A stretch of 64,000 nucleotides of DNA. Origin: Moringa oleifera. Its lineage: Eukaryota; Streptophyta; Magnoliopsida; Brassicales; Moringaceae. Location: positions 1,218,501 to 1,282,500 of the forward strand of contig JAJFZO010000731.1 of the NCBI GenBank assembly GCA_021397835.1, read 5' to 3'. Made by a program: the position numbers and the translations under genes. How positions within the stretch are numbered: the first letter of the stretch is position 1; each line of letters begins with the position of its first letter. The notes under the pieces are model-generated. The model made no database searches. It saw only the letters and a list, made by a program, of their open reading frames with translations, and was not told where the DNA came from. Positions 17,665-28,487 of the stretch are shown in pieces.

Positions 17665-18725
17665 ATGTTTAAAAATTCGTATCAATTAAACAACGGGAAA
17701 GGGAAAGAAAAACTTAAAGAAATTGAAGATGTTCAATGCTTTTGTGGAATCAATGTGCCATTGAGGACTGCATGGACTGTTTTGAATTTTGGAAGGAGAT
17801 TTTTTAGTTGCCCAAGACCTAAGGTACTGTAGTATATTTTTTATTTGATTTTAATGATTATCAAAGAAGATTTCGACATTAGTTAGAAAAATTAGTTATG
17901 ATTTTACTATAAGATAGATTGACTGCTTATGTTAATTCTTTCATTATTTTGTTATATTAATTACTTGTAATATTGCAATAATTTGCATATGTCAATTGTT
18001 TGATACTGCTAAAGATGCTAACACTTTGAGATATTACAATACATGTGTTTATTGTTATGCAATTGACAAAAAACAGGAGAATAGTTCGGAGACTTATTTC
18101 TTGTTACTCTTGTAGCTCAAGTCATTTTCAGATTGTTAAGCCTTGCCTAATCCTCCATATTGTTTATGGTCTAGTGGGTGCTCAGGCTTGTCATTGCTGT
18201 AAGGTTTCAGGTTGTGGCTTTGCATATTATTAGGCTAATCTTTTCAAAACGAAAACTCACTATTCTCCCTATTTTGACAACATAAGCAACATTACTCATC
18301 TTAGGAATTCAAAAATAAAATCTACAGGAAGAAATATGCCATCTTGAAAACTTTAAAGTTGTAGCTTTTTTATGTTAGATATCTAATGCAATTTAGTTTT
18401 AACTTAGTTTAGTGTTTGAAATTGCTTGATATTTAGTTTAGTTTAGTTTAGTGTTAATTACTATTACAAGTTAATTCATAAGTTTTTTGCATTAATGCAG
18501 CCAAAGAATTATAGATTCTTTCGTTGGCATGATCAAAATCTTTGTCCACATGCATGTCCAATTGTTTATAATGTATTTGAATGGATAAACAAGGTTGAAG
18601 CTAAATTAGCATGGTATAAAGGCTTATTGATTTTATCTTGAAGCCTCTTTGTGATCTTCATTGTTATATCATGGTTTCTATTGATAAAAAATGGGGAAAA
18701 TGGTAATGAAGCATCTATTGAATGA
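17665..18725 (+). pseudogene. GRF-type zinc-finger protein gene, interrupted by a stop
   Basis: Exon 1 (17665-17823) encodes CFCGINVPLRTAWTVLNFGRRFFSCPR in part: the CxCG, LRTAWT and GRRFFSCPR signatures of the GRF zinc finger. A GT-AG intron (17824-18500) joins in phase to exon 2 (from 18501), with RFFRWHD and further C/H residues. A TGA at 18639-18641 ends a 99-residue product. In the same frame the sequence continues as SLFVIFIVISWFLLIK, a hydrophobic helix, to a second TGA at 18723-18725. Related plant proteins typically end in a short coiled coil and a membrane anchor, so the first TGA probably truncates an older longer protein. The function of these small proteins is poorly known; many are tied to transposons. 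A short 99-residue protein could still be made. Confidence 0.65.
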
Positions 18726-19419
18726 GTTGAAAAATGATTTTAGGGTTAGAGGTTGTAAGCTTCATTCAAACTTATAAGTGTAATGTGAGAATATTTAGTA
18801 TTAATCTTATAAGTTGTAAGTTTCATTGTGTTTTGTTTTTTATTGAATGATTTAGGAGAAAGTTAAACTTTGTATTCAAATATTTTTCTTAGTTTATAAA
18901 ATCTCCATTTAAAACTCATATGTTGATTAATTTTTTTTTTAATTTTTTAATTTCTTGGATGATCAAATGTGGTATATCATTTAAAACCAATATGATTCAA
19001 TGTAATCTTTTTTGATTTTTGGGTTCACCAATTATCAAATATAAACTATTCAAATTAATCAAAATAAAAAAAAAAGATACATTAGTTAAGCAAAATTGTA
19101 AAATATAACGTCATCAACTTGTTTGCTTACTCATTATCCAATATTACAAAGCTTAATTAACAAAATAAATTTTCTTTATTTGTTTTTCAACAAAGTAAAT
19201 TTTCAAAAAACATAAAATATCCACTACTTATACAAATTTTTCAAACTATCCAACATTGACCAATCATTCAATAAGCACTACAAATGCACTAGGCGCACCT
19301 ACTGGGTTGGTTGGCGACCATTGCTTGCAATTCTGCTTGACCTTCTTTTAGATTGTGTAGGTGGCTAAAAATAAAAAAAATAAATAAGACAATTATAGTT
19401 AGGTACGAAAAACATACAT
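18726..19419. other. AT-rich spacer between convergent GRF and MULE remnants
   Basis: This 0.7 kb segment lies between the two 3' ends. It has T- and A-runs and no recognisable coding sequence. It probably holds 3' flanks of both remnants. Confidence 0.4.
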
Positions 19420-21500
19420 TCAAGTAAAACAAAATTGATTAAGAATGTAAATGATTACCTGACTATAAATAATTTCATATCCTATGAAATCATTAACCAA
19501 CATAGGGTAACCAGTAACATGTCTTCCTCTTTTTCTAGATGCTTGTGGTGGTGTTGTGCTTGCTGGTTGCATGATTAATTGAGGTTGATGATGGCTGGCT
19601 AGAAGTGTTAGAGGTCGAAGGTCCAGAAGATGCATTCCTTTTCTTGGCATTGGGGTTAATAGGTGCCTTGTAGGTCCTAGAGTTATGCGCCCATTAACTA
19701 TGGTTGGAACATTTAACTGACTCATGTCTTAATTTGCTAGATGTATTAGCTCTAGCCTCATTAGGGTCTTTTTTTTTTTTGGTCTCCTTGGTGCCTTTTA
19801 AGGTTTTGGCGGTTTAACCCTAGGCAATGAGATTTCATCCAATTGTTCTTTGCTTGGAATAAGATAAATTAAGGGCTTATAGGATTTGAGATACATGGAT
19901 GTACTAAAGTAAGGGTGTACATAATCCTCAAGTTGCCTCATGTTATGTTGAACGCAACAAATAGCATATTTATATGGGATACTAGATAAATCCCAATGCC
20001 TATAAGCACATGTCATGGATGTTATATTTATAGCATATTGTTTTCCCTCATAGTGCACCTCATACAACTTTTTTCCATAGTAAATTTTCCTATAATTTAT
20101 TGCATCTAACTTATTTTACTCTAATTTTTTTATTGGATCCTAGAAATGATCCTACCTTTATATCTCTTTATGTTATCTCTCTTAACTTGAAACCTCTGCA
20201 TAAGTTTTCCTCTAATTATTTCTACCATTGTCACTATTGGTTTGTTTCTTGCATCCAAAATATATGCATTGAAACTTTCTATCAAATTATTAATAATTAA
20301 ATCACATTTACAATTTTTGGAAAAAGTATGTCTAGCCCAGAGGCACCTATCTATCCCCCCCAAATAATTGTGAGCATCTACTGACCTCTCTTTGATGATA
20401 GCCATCTTCTCTTTGAACTTTGCATAAGAATAGGCAAATGCAACAGCCCGCAATTTTTGCCTCTAATCCTTTCCCTTTTATCCATGATCTCTAAAGTTAG
20501 CATGCAAATTTCGAACACATATTCTGTGTTCTGCATTTGGCAAAACAGTGTTGTGCATTTGGCAAAACAGTGTTGATAGCCTTCACCAAACTTTATCAAT
20601 GCATAAATCAAGTGAAAAATCATATTTACTCATAAAATATAAATCAAAATAAAATAAAATAAGAATGCAATAGTTACTTTTTGTTTGTCACTAATGAATG
20701 TCCATCCATGCCTCTCAAATGGGCCAATGTCTCTTAGTGAAGCTTCCAAAAACCAAATCTAAGATGTTTTATTCTCACTCTCAACAACAGCAAAAGATAC
20801 CGGATAAAAAGTTTTGTTTGCATCCCTAGCCACAGCACTCAACAATTGGCCACCATAAGGTCCTTTTAAGAAACAACCATCCAAATCTAATAAAAGGTCT
20901 AACTCCATTTAAAAAACATTTTCCCACTCCATCTAATCCAATATACATCCTCTGATATCTAGGGTTAAGGGGTAACGTGGTCTTCAAAAGGATAGAAATC
21001 CCCTTGTTATGCTGTTTCAAAGCCTCACAATAATCCCAAAGGTTTATGTATTGATCATTAGTATCACAATTTATCATCCGTAGGGCTTGTGATTTAGCTC
21101 TGTATGCAATAGCCCTAGTGATATCCACATGATACTCTCTCCTCACTTCTCTCATTATAAGTTTCATCTTGCAGTTATTATCATCTCTAACCCTCTCCAC
21201 AAACTGTTTACTCAACGAACTCGAAGTAGCTTAGTTATTTTTGTAAGCTTTACCACAACTATGATTTACATAATATGTTTTCACTTGAAATGTGTCTTCT
21301 CTATCCAATTTAGTGGTATGTAGTCTAAAATTGTTGATATCCTTTCCCTAACAGATCTTTTTAATGGTATTTCTTTTTGAGGTGGTTGAGGTACTTCCTT
21401 TATCACAGGAGGCCATACCTCAACCTAAGTGGATGGTCTCTTCATTTGTATTGAGCTAGCACAAGAATGTCTTGGGTCACTGTATTTTTTGAATTTGCAG
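19420..21500 (-). pseudogene. MuDR/Mutator-like (MULE) transposase pseudogene
   Basis: Read on the minus strand from about 21500, several frames give a MULE transposase. First comes an N-terminal DNA-binding segment (HSCGKAYKN, then REYHVDITRAIAYRAKSQAL and QYINLWDYCEALK at 20950-21200). The catalytic DDE region follows (LDGCFLKGPYGGQLLSAV near 20830-20890, and FLEASLRDIGPFERHGWTF near 20690-20760). Next come NNLIESFNAYILDARNKPI (20220-20310) and a SWIM-type finger (MTCAYRHWDLSSIP, 19950-20010). A degenerate zinc knuckle and Ser/Thr-rich tail are at 19480-19740. Stops and frameshifts separate the blocks. In the SWIM finger the second Cys and the CKH triad are altered. Inactive remnant; terminal inverted repeats were not located. 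Confidence 0.85.
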
Positions 21501-21513
21501 CTTTGATACCAAT

Positions 21514-22009
21514 TGAAGGAAATCTTAGGGGTTTTCAATTAACATGAACATGTTAATCTCGTGATAAGAAAACTAAAAATAGATTTCAAATAACATGTTC
21601 ATATACTTGGATCATACATATCATGAAGGATATAAGTTGAGATAAAAAACTTAATTGAATTAATGGCAATAGCCATCATTAGTATGGTTGATTGATCTTT
21701 CAAAGGTACATGGAAAGATACAACATACTATGTTCTTCTTGATAGGGTAAAGAACAACGACAAATTACCTTTTATAATGTAATTTCTTAATAACTTCTGT
21801 AACTTCTTGATAACTACTATAACTTCCCTCCAACTAACCTTTAGGTAACATAAACCTATCTTCTCTTTTATGTATATCCAATTATGTTATTAGTGTATCA
21901 TAAATAATATAAATGAGTCATTAGCTTTTATACGTTTGGTCCATATTTTATATATTGATATTTCTGTAGGTCATTATTAATGTATTGGATCATTTTATTA
22001 GATCCAACA
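21514..22009 (-). repeat. possible copia-type LTR remnant
   Basis: The 496 bp block starts TGAAGG and ends CCAACA on the plus strand, so on the minus strand it runs TGTTGG...CCTTCA, with TG...CA ends typical of copia LTRs. Just outside its left edge (21500-21511) the minus strand reads TGGTATCAAAGC, one base from the initiator tRNA-Met primer-binding complement. MULE coding remnant begins at once beyond that, so no internal retroelement region survives. The match could be chance; hence the low confidence. Confidence 0.35.
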
Positions 22010-25000
22010 TTTATTAGTAAAGCCACATGTTATGAATATTAAATATAAGCCCAAATTTGAAGCAATACCATCAATATTTTTATTGCAAAATTGAAAGTCC
22101 AAGTTTGATGCATATTGCTTTGAAAGACCGAAATATTTATAGGTTTTACTTTGATTATTTTTGTGTAATTTTTTTAGTTTGTTCTTATTCGCATATATTA
22201 CTTTAAGCAAAATTAATTTTTAGAAAAAAATTCCTATCAATCTTTTATCTATTTGGATATTATTTTGTTGTAAAAATAAAATATCGAGTCGATATTACTA
22301 AGATATACATGTATCACTTTGTTTATTTCTCTTCGTGCAATTTTACATTCAAGATTAGGGCTACCTTTAAGTTTAATTTTTTGATATTATTATCATTTAT
22401 TTGTATCACTTTCAAATATTGTTAAATTTTATTGAGATTTATATTTATTTATATTCATTGTCATAGTTTTTTTTTTTTTTTGGCATAAGTAAAACTTCAA
22501 TTTGGTATTCCTTTTGAAGATTGAAACTTGAAAGATTAAAAAGAATGGTTTTTATTATTTTTATTTACATATTTTTATATTTAAAATTTTTGGTATGTTA
22601 ATATTAATTTTTTAATATTATTTTAATTGATTTATATCATTTTTAAGTGAAGTTAATTTAGATAAATATTTCATAAAATCTTAATGTTTACCTTATGTTA
22701 CTAATCAAAGACTCATGTTTGAAAAGTAACAAATCAAATTTTGAAATATTAATTAGATTTAAATTAGACTTTAGCTCTAATGGTTATAAAAAATCAGAGA
22801 TATTTTCGTTGTTAGAATGCCTAACAATAACTCAAATAAAATTTTGATTCTATTTTGGTCAGTTACTCAAATTTAAATAATTTTTTTATGTAAGATCTAT
22901 GTTTAGTGATTTTTAAAAATTTTGATAGCATAAATTTTAAAAAATATAATTTTAGTAGTCAAAAAGTTTTAAAATTTTTTATGATGATAGATTGAATATT
23001 TATTTACATCCGTGAAAAGTTTTAAACCAAAATTCATTACATAAGATTTTTAAATATCCCTCATTTTTAATTTTTTTATAAAATTTAATTTAATCCAAAT
23101 TAATACATCAAAATTTGATTTATTACTTTTTAAAAATGAAAATTTGATTAATAATATAAAATAAGTATTAAAGTTTTATAAAACTATACTCTTAAATTTT
23201 ATATGTTAATTATAATTAATTCATATTTTTGAGATGGTGTTTTGTCGCAAAAATAAAACACATATATTAGTTTTGTTTTTGAAAATCGAATAATTTGCTA
23301 CCTTCACGTTAATTACTTATACTTAATTTTTTTTTGATGTTATACTTATTCATTCATATTAGGTTTCATTAAGATTAATTATTATTACTATTATTATTAT
23401 TATTAATTTTTTATCTTTTTCAACAATATTTTGTAGTAGATGTGAAACACCAAATTGATTTTATTTTTGACAATTGAAATTTTTGTGGGTATTATTTTGA
23501 TTTTTTTATTTGTAAAATTTTATATTTAAGATTGTACCTTTAAATTTGACTTTATTTTTATTGATTTGTGATTAAAAATAAATTCCCCATATGGAGTCTT
23601 TTAAAAGTGTAAGTTAGTGTTTTGATTGTTTTTAGCTTTCTATTTGAATTTCAAACAAAAATTTCTCTCCCTAGCATTCAAAAGACCGTCTTTACGGTTT
23701 ATTAAAAATATAAAAATATGAAAAAAAAATTTGATCAAATAATGCATGAAACTTATAAATAATATTTTAAAATTTGAAAATAACATATAACATCTTTAAA
23801 ATAATTTTTAAAAATTATAAAAAATACTTAAAATTTATAACACAATACATGAAAGAGAAAACATTATGTCATTATGTAATAAGAGGAGCGAGAATACATA
23901 ACATATAAATAACTTTTTTTAAGAGATTTTCTAATTTTTATAATCATTTTTAGTGTTAAAAATAATTAAAAAAGTGATTGTGAATATTTTGTTAGGAAAT
24001 TTTTTTTTTTGGCGGAAAGCAGTCGATTTCCTCTTGGTCTATTTCACTTTTTAAATGAAGTGAAATCTTATTATTTAATTTTAATTTCATTGATCAATAT
24101 TGACTAATTTTGGTACCATAAGTAAAATTTTAAATTGGTATTGTTATTAAAAATTGAAAGGTTAATAGTTTTTGTTTATATAATTTATATTTAAGATTTC
24201 GACAATATTTTGTTGTAAAAATGAAAACCTTCGTTACTTTTGAAGATCTTAAAAGATCTAAGTATCATTATTTTTAAAAGAGGAACAGCAATCTCTTAAT
24301 TAAGATCATTTTGGTCCTCTGGTATCAAAATAGTTTTTTTAAACAACATTGCACTCATTCATTTATTCTTAGAATTGGTTAAAAAGTTGTCTTTAATTGT
24401 TTGATGAGGAACTCATTTTTTTTTTTTTTGTTTTTAAGTGCAGTCGCATATTTTAAGAGCTTTCTTTCTGTTTTTGTGGAGAGAGAAAAAGTAAAAAATG
24501 TAAAGAGAAAAAAGGTCAAAATATGCTCAAATTTATTTTTAAAGAGAGATGATGTAGTAAGCACGATATAAATTACGATGCATTTTATCACTTTTTAAAC
24601 AAAATTTGATTGATAATTTAAAAAATATTTCGTGATTTTACTTATTTTACTTTAGAATTAATTATAACAATAATTAATATTATTTAATAATATACATATA
24701 AAGTATATTACATTGAAAAAAATATCTGATTAAAGTATACGAGTTTTAAACATCATAATATAATATAAAAAAATTTAATAATAATTTTTTAATGATATGT
24801 TAACTTCTTTTCTACTTTGTGAATCTTATTACCAAAATAAATTATTTAAGTCTTTGTAATCAGAACACAAGAGATTTTCTCCCCAGTCTCTCTCTGTTTT
24901 CTTCTCTTCTAGGTTTTTCCTGCAAATTTTAGATTCATTCATCCCTTGTAAAACTGTATAAAGACTAAGTGTGCATGGAGAAGGAGATCTAGAGATTTTG

Positions 25001-27062
25001 ACCTAAAAATCCTTAACCCTAATTTTTTTTTCTGAATTTGTTGAATCTTTTGTGTTGATTTTTTTTCCCCCTTTTATCATATGGATCCCTCAATTGTTTT
25101 TTTTTTATTTGTTTAAGTGTACGTAAGTGTATCATACGTTATGTGCTATATTAATTTTGCAAGCACATACCATTACATGTACATAGGTAAGTGTGATTCT
25201 CTTTTTGTCTCTACCCACATGTTAAATATATATATCATTATTATTTTTATTTTGTTTTATGTGACATCAAATACATGATAATATTAATATTACATATTAA
25301 GTGAGGCTTTAATATGTTTACCATAATTTATTATATTAAAAATATGCATGTTTCAAAATTAATATGATTATCTCACATTTGAAGTAATATCTTCTGTATA
25401 TCTCTTAAAATTCGAGTCATTTTTATAAATTCAATTAAAAACTAAATTTTAGTTAAATAACAAAAACCATTGAACTAGCATTGAATTTAATTAAATAAAA
25501 GAATGTTGAAGTGATATTGTTATAAGTAAAATTAGATAAAATTTTGCTTTTCTAAAAATTTCATTTTTACCCGTACATGTTTTTTCAATCAAAATGATGT
25601 TTTTTTGAAGAAGAAAATTTAAGACAAAAATAAAATTAAAAAATTAAAGAAAAAGTTGTCATAGTTTTTTAGTAAATTTTTGAAATATTTTATTTTTATC
25701 TTCCAAATATAGATTAAGATATTATGTGTTATGTTAGTGCTTAGTAATCCATCATAGAATTCATGTATTCCTTAAAAATCAAGTATAAAAAAATTAAAAT
25801 TTACTTGATTAATATTTTAAAAAAATGTCTAATGAATTGAATTTGTAAATATTTATTAAAGCTTCAAAAAATTTATATGAAGAACTATGATATAAATAAT
25901 TTTTGTATTTAATTATATAATTAATTATTTATTACCTCTTCTATTTAACTTGGATGGAATGTTTAAAATTTATAGTGGTACTTACTTCATGAGTTTGAGT
26001 TTTAGAGTGACTCCATTTGTCTGCTAGCCCTCTTATCCAAACACCAAATGCAACGGAAATATTACCATTATTCAGATTCTTGAACATAAAGAAATTGCGG
26101 TATCTGACTGTTGGCACTCAATCCTTTTAGGATTTGAAATTCCTAATTCCAATCAAATGAGAATTCTATTTGTTGCTATATACAAATCATAGTCCATACC
26201 GCTGAATCACCATATGAATTTGTCATAGCACTATGTCCTACAAATTCTATGTTCTATTGTTCATGTAACAAGATTCTACGCTTTTGTTGCTAACTCAATT
26301 TCTTAAACTCAGGCGAACAAATTTAGTAACAAATCAAACCAACCTATTGTCTCTTCCCCAAATTACTATCATTTTTAGCTTCCTCAGACAATCACCTTCA
26401 TTAAGCAACAAAACAAGTACAAAATGATTTCTTAATCTTTTTGCTTATTTTTAATCATCATCAATTGTTAAAAATGAAAATAAAAGCCAAGTCTTTCTCA
26501 ATTTGTTCAACAAGAAAAACTTTCTGTATACATTACTACTTTCTCAAGGAAAGACAGTTCCTGAAAAATGCCTATTCCTTCCTAAAGCTCATAATTGGAA
26601 CAATGCAGCACTGAATTTTAACATTCCATTGGCAAAGAATGAATTTTCTTGTTTACCTGGAATTGAAAAAGAATGCTTTCAGTTGCCTCTTTTTCTTCTT
26701 TTCCATGTTCTTTCTTGTTTTTCAGCTTCTATTGGTGGCAAGGAATTACAACACAACTTCTTCAGGGTAGCAATTCAGTACCTTTTGCACATACAGAAGC
26801 CAGTGTTGTTACAACAGTATCAAATGAAAGGCAATACCACCTTCAGGGGAAAAAAAAAGAGTTTACGCCAGTCACAGTAAGGTAAAAACAATGCAACCCT
26901 GTGAGTCCCAAAATTTCCAAGTGGAATTACCAGTGACTTGCCACAAAATTCTCATGTCATCCATGCACAACTCAACCGTGACATTAGTAATCCATAATCC
27001 ACTGCTACTACCAAATTAGAAGTCAAGACTACCATCATACAGCCTCTGTCAACGATTTAAAT
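22010..27062. other. AT-rich intergenic DNA, no gene recognised
   Basis: Five kilobases of very AT-rich sequence with many T and A runs and short repeats. No exon, RNA gene or mobile-element terminus could be supported. The part next to 27062 is presumably the 3' UTR of the minus-strand TAF8 exon. The plus-strand open frame at 26503-26880 is antisense to that flank and matches nothing I know. A CT-rich stretch near 24890-24915 resembles a plant 5' leader but no coding sequence follows. Confidence 0.5.
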
Positions 27063-28130
27063 TTACAACTGATTGAGGTCCAGTGGGTTTTCCATACACT
27101 GTCTAAGAATGAACTCGGCTCTCCTTTTCTTGTCATCTCTCTCCTCATCGCGCACAAATGCCACAGCTCTTCCTTCACCCTTCTTCTGGAGATTCAAATT
27201 CAGATATTCACCTAAATGTTTCTTGCCAGTTCTGAGCTTAAAATGTATAGCAGGCCTCTTGTCAGGAAGGAACTTCCTGTCACCATCTCCCTCATCACAA
27301 AACCCAACCTTGACTGCTTCAATTGCAGGAGCAAATGCCTCCAGCACAGATAAAGTGTTTCCATTCACTGCATCATCAGCACCCTTAGCTGGCAAAAGAA
27401 ATGGAGCAACATTATTCTCTCCCAACTGCAAAGGCGCTGAATGAAATTGCTCATTTCCAGATTCTTGTGATTCTTCTTTCCCATCTTCCAAGGCTCCCCA
27501 GGTGGAACTTTCATTTGAAACTTTACAAACAAGTCTCTGTTGCAAACTCAACAATGCCCTCTCTGCCTTTCTCCGCTGCCTTGCCTGCTCAATCTTATCA
27601 GCCCGAGGATCTGATGTCCTTTGGTTCCACATTGGTGTGTGCTTGTAAGTGTGAGGATCAGGAAAGGCAGGCAACCAGGCTGGAATATGCTTGCCAGGTG
27701 GGGTTTCACCCATTTGTGCAAAACTAGGAATCATCCTCCAACTCCTAATAACTGGATACCGTGGCACAGGCTGAGCAAAGGACATTTCCTTACTAGAAGC
27801 CATAAAATCAATCATCTCCCTCACTTTGCTCGAACCCACAAGACAATTTTCAGCCCCTGACATAGTCAGAAGCCCTTGCACCCCATCCAAATCTTCAAAA
27901 GACTCAATGATATCAAACAAATTACACTGGGTCCTCCCAGCTAGATTAGCATAGAAGCTTGCTGTTTTCCCCATGTCACGGATGTATCGGATTGCAACAT
28001 CAGCCAGAATCTCCAAAGCAGGACTGCTGAAACCGTCATACCCGAGATTTTCACATATCTGTGCCACTGCAGCCCTTGATACTGCTCGGCCAAAGTCATC
28101 AGCTCCTGGTCTTCTAGATGGTGTTTGTTT
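27063..28130 (-). CDS. TAF8: TAF8-like exon (TFIID subunit 8), 3' part of a predicted chimeric gene
   Basis: This is an open frame of 355 codons plus stop with no break. Residues about 11-80 are the histone-fold/Bromo_TP domain (DDFGRAVSRAAVAQICENLG, IRYIRDMGKTASFYANLAGR, FDIIESFEDL). Residues about 148-200 are the TAF8 C-terminal domain (IPAWLPAFPDPHTYKHTPMW, RKAERALLSLQQRL). TAF8 pairs with TAF10 through the histone fold and helps build TFIID. No in-frame ATG precedes the histone fold; upstream the frame meets a TGA, and the first internal ATG (about residue 53) lies within the fold. The 5' edge is a CAG acceptor (CT at 28131-28132 on plus), in phase with the eIF4A-III-like exon 4 at 28488. 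It may instead be a 5'-truncated TAF8 copy. Domain identity is firm; expression is unknown. Confidence 0.8.
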   Translation of the reverse strand, partial: KQTPSRRPGADDFGRAVSRAAVAQICENLGYDGFSSPALEILADVAIRYIRDMGKTASFYANLAGRTQCNLFDIIESFEDLDGVQGLLTMSGAENCLVGSSKVREMIDFMASSKEMSFAQPVPRYPVIRSWRMIPSFAQMGETPPGKHIPAWLPAFPDPHTYKHTPMWNQRTSDPRADKIEQARQRRKAERALLSLQQRLVCKVSNESSTWGALEDGKEESQESGNEQFHSAPLQLGENNVAPFLLPAKGADDAVNGNTLSVLEAFAPAIEAVKVGFCDEGDGDRKFLPDKRPAIHFKLRTGKKHLGEYLNLNLQKKGEGRAVAFVRDEERDDKKRRAEFILRQCMENPLDLNQL

Positions 28131-28487
28131 CTGACAATAGGCCCATCAATAAAGTAGGACACAAGTTTTGAGCTGTTTAATCAAAGGAAATCAGAAAACA
28201 AAGACTCAGCAAATCCTTTTTTTAGTTTTAAGATTCTCCGCTCTGACAAAAATCAAAGTTCAATATTCACTAAATCCATACAAACTCTAAATATACGCTT
28301 CGCGCAAACATAAAAACCAAATTGATTCTCAGTCCAAATGCTGACCAAAACCCACATAGCTAGAATATTCCTATACGGGCCTCAAAAATTCTTATAAAAT
28401 CTAACATTCATATAAAATTTACATGAAACAACGGCATGAAACAACACTGTTACAAATATTAGTGCAAAATTAGATCAGTAGTATTAC
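28131..28487 (-). other. intron/breakpoint joining the eIF4A-III-like and TAF8 parts
   Basis: The donor side is GTAATA and the acceptor side TTGTCAG. From 28487 down to about 28150 this matches intron 4 of the intact gene; the stretch at 28151-28192 closely resembles 8700-8742 (TAAAGTARGACACAAGT...). TAF8 homology begins within about 20 bases of where the intron homology ends, so the junction lies at about 28131-28150. Confidence 0.6.

Noticed and set aside
26503..26880. 125-codon plus-strand open frame
   Set aside because: Antisense to the presumed TAF8 3' flank, no known motif, overlapped by another frame of similar length.
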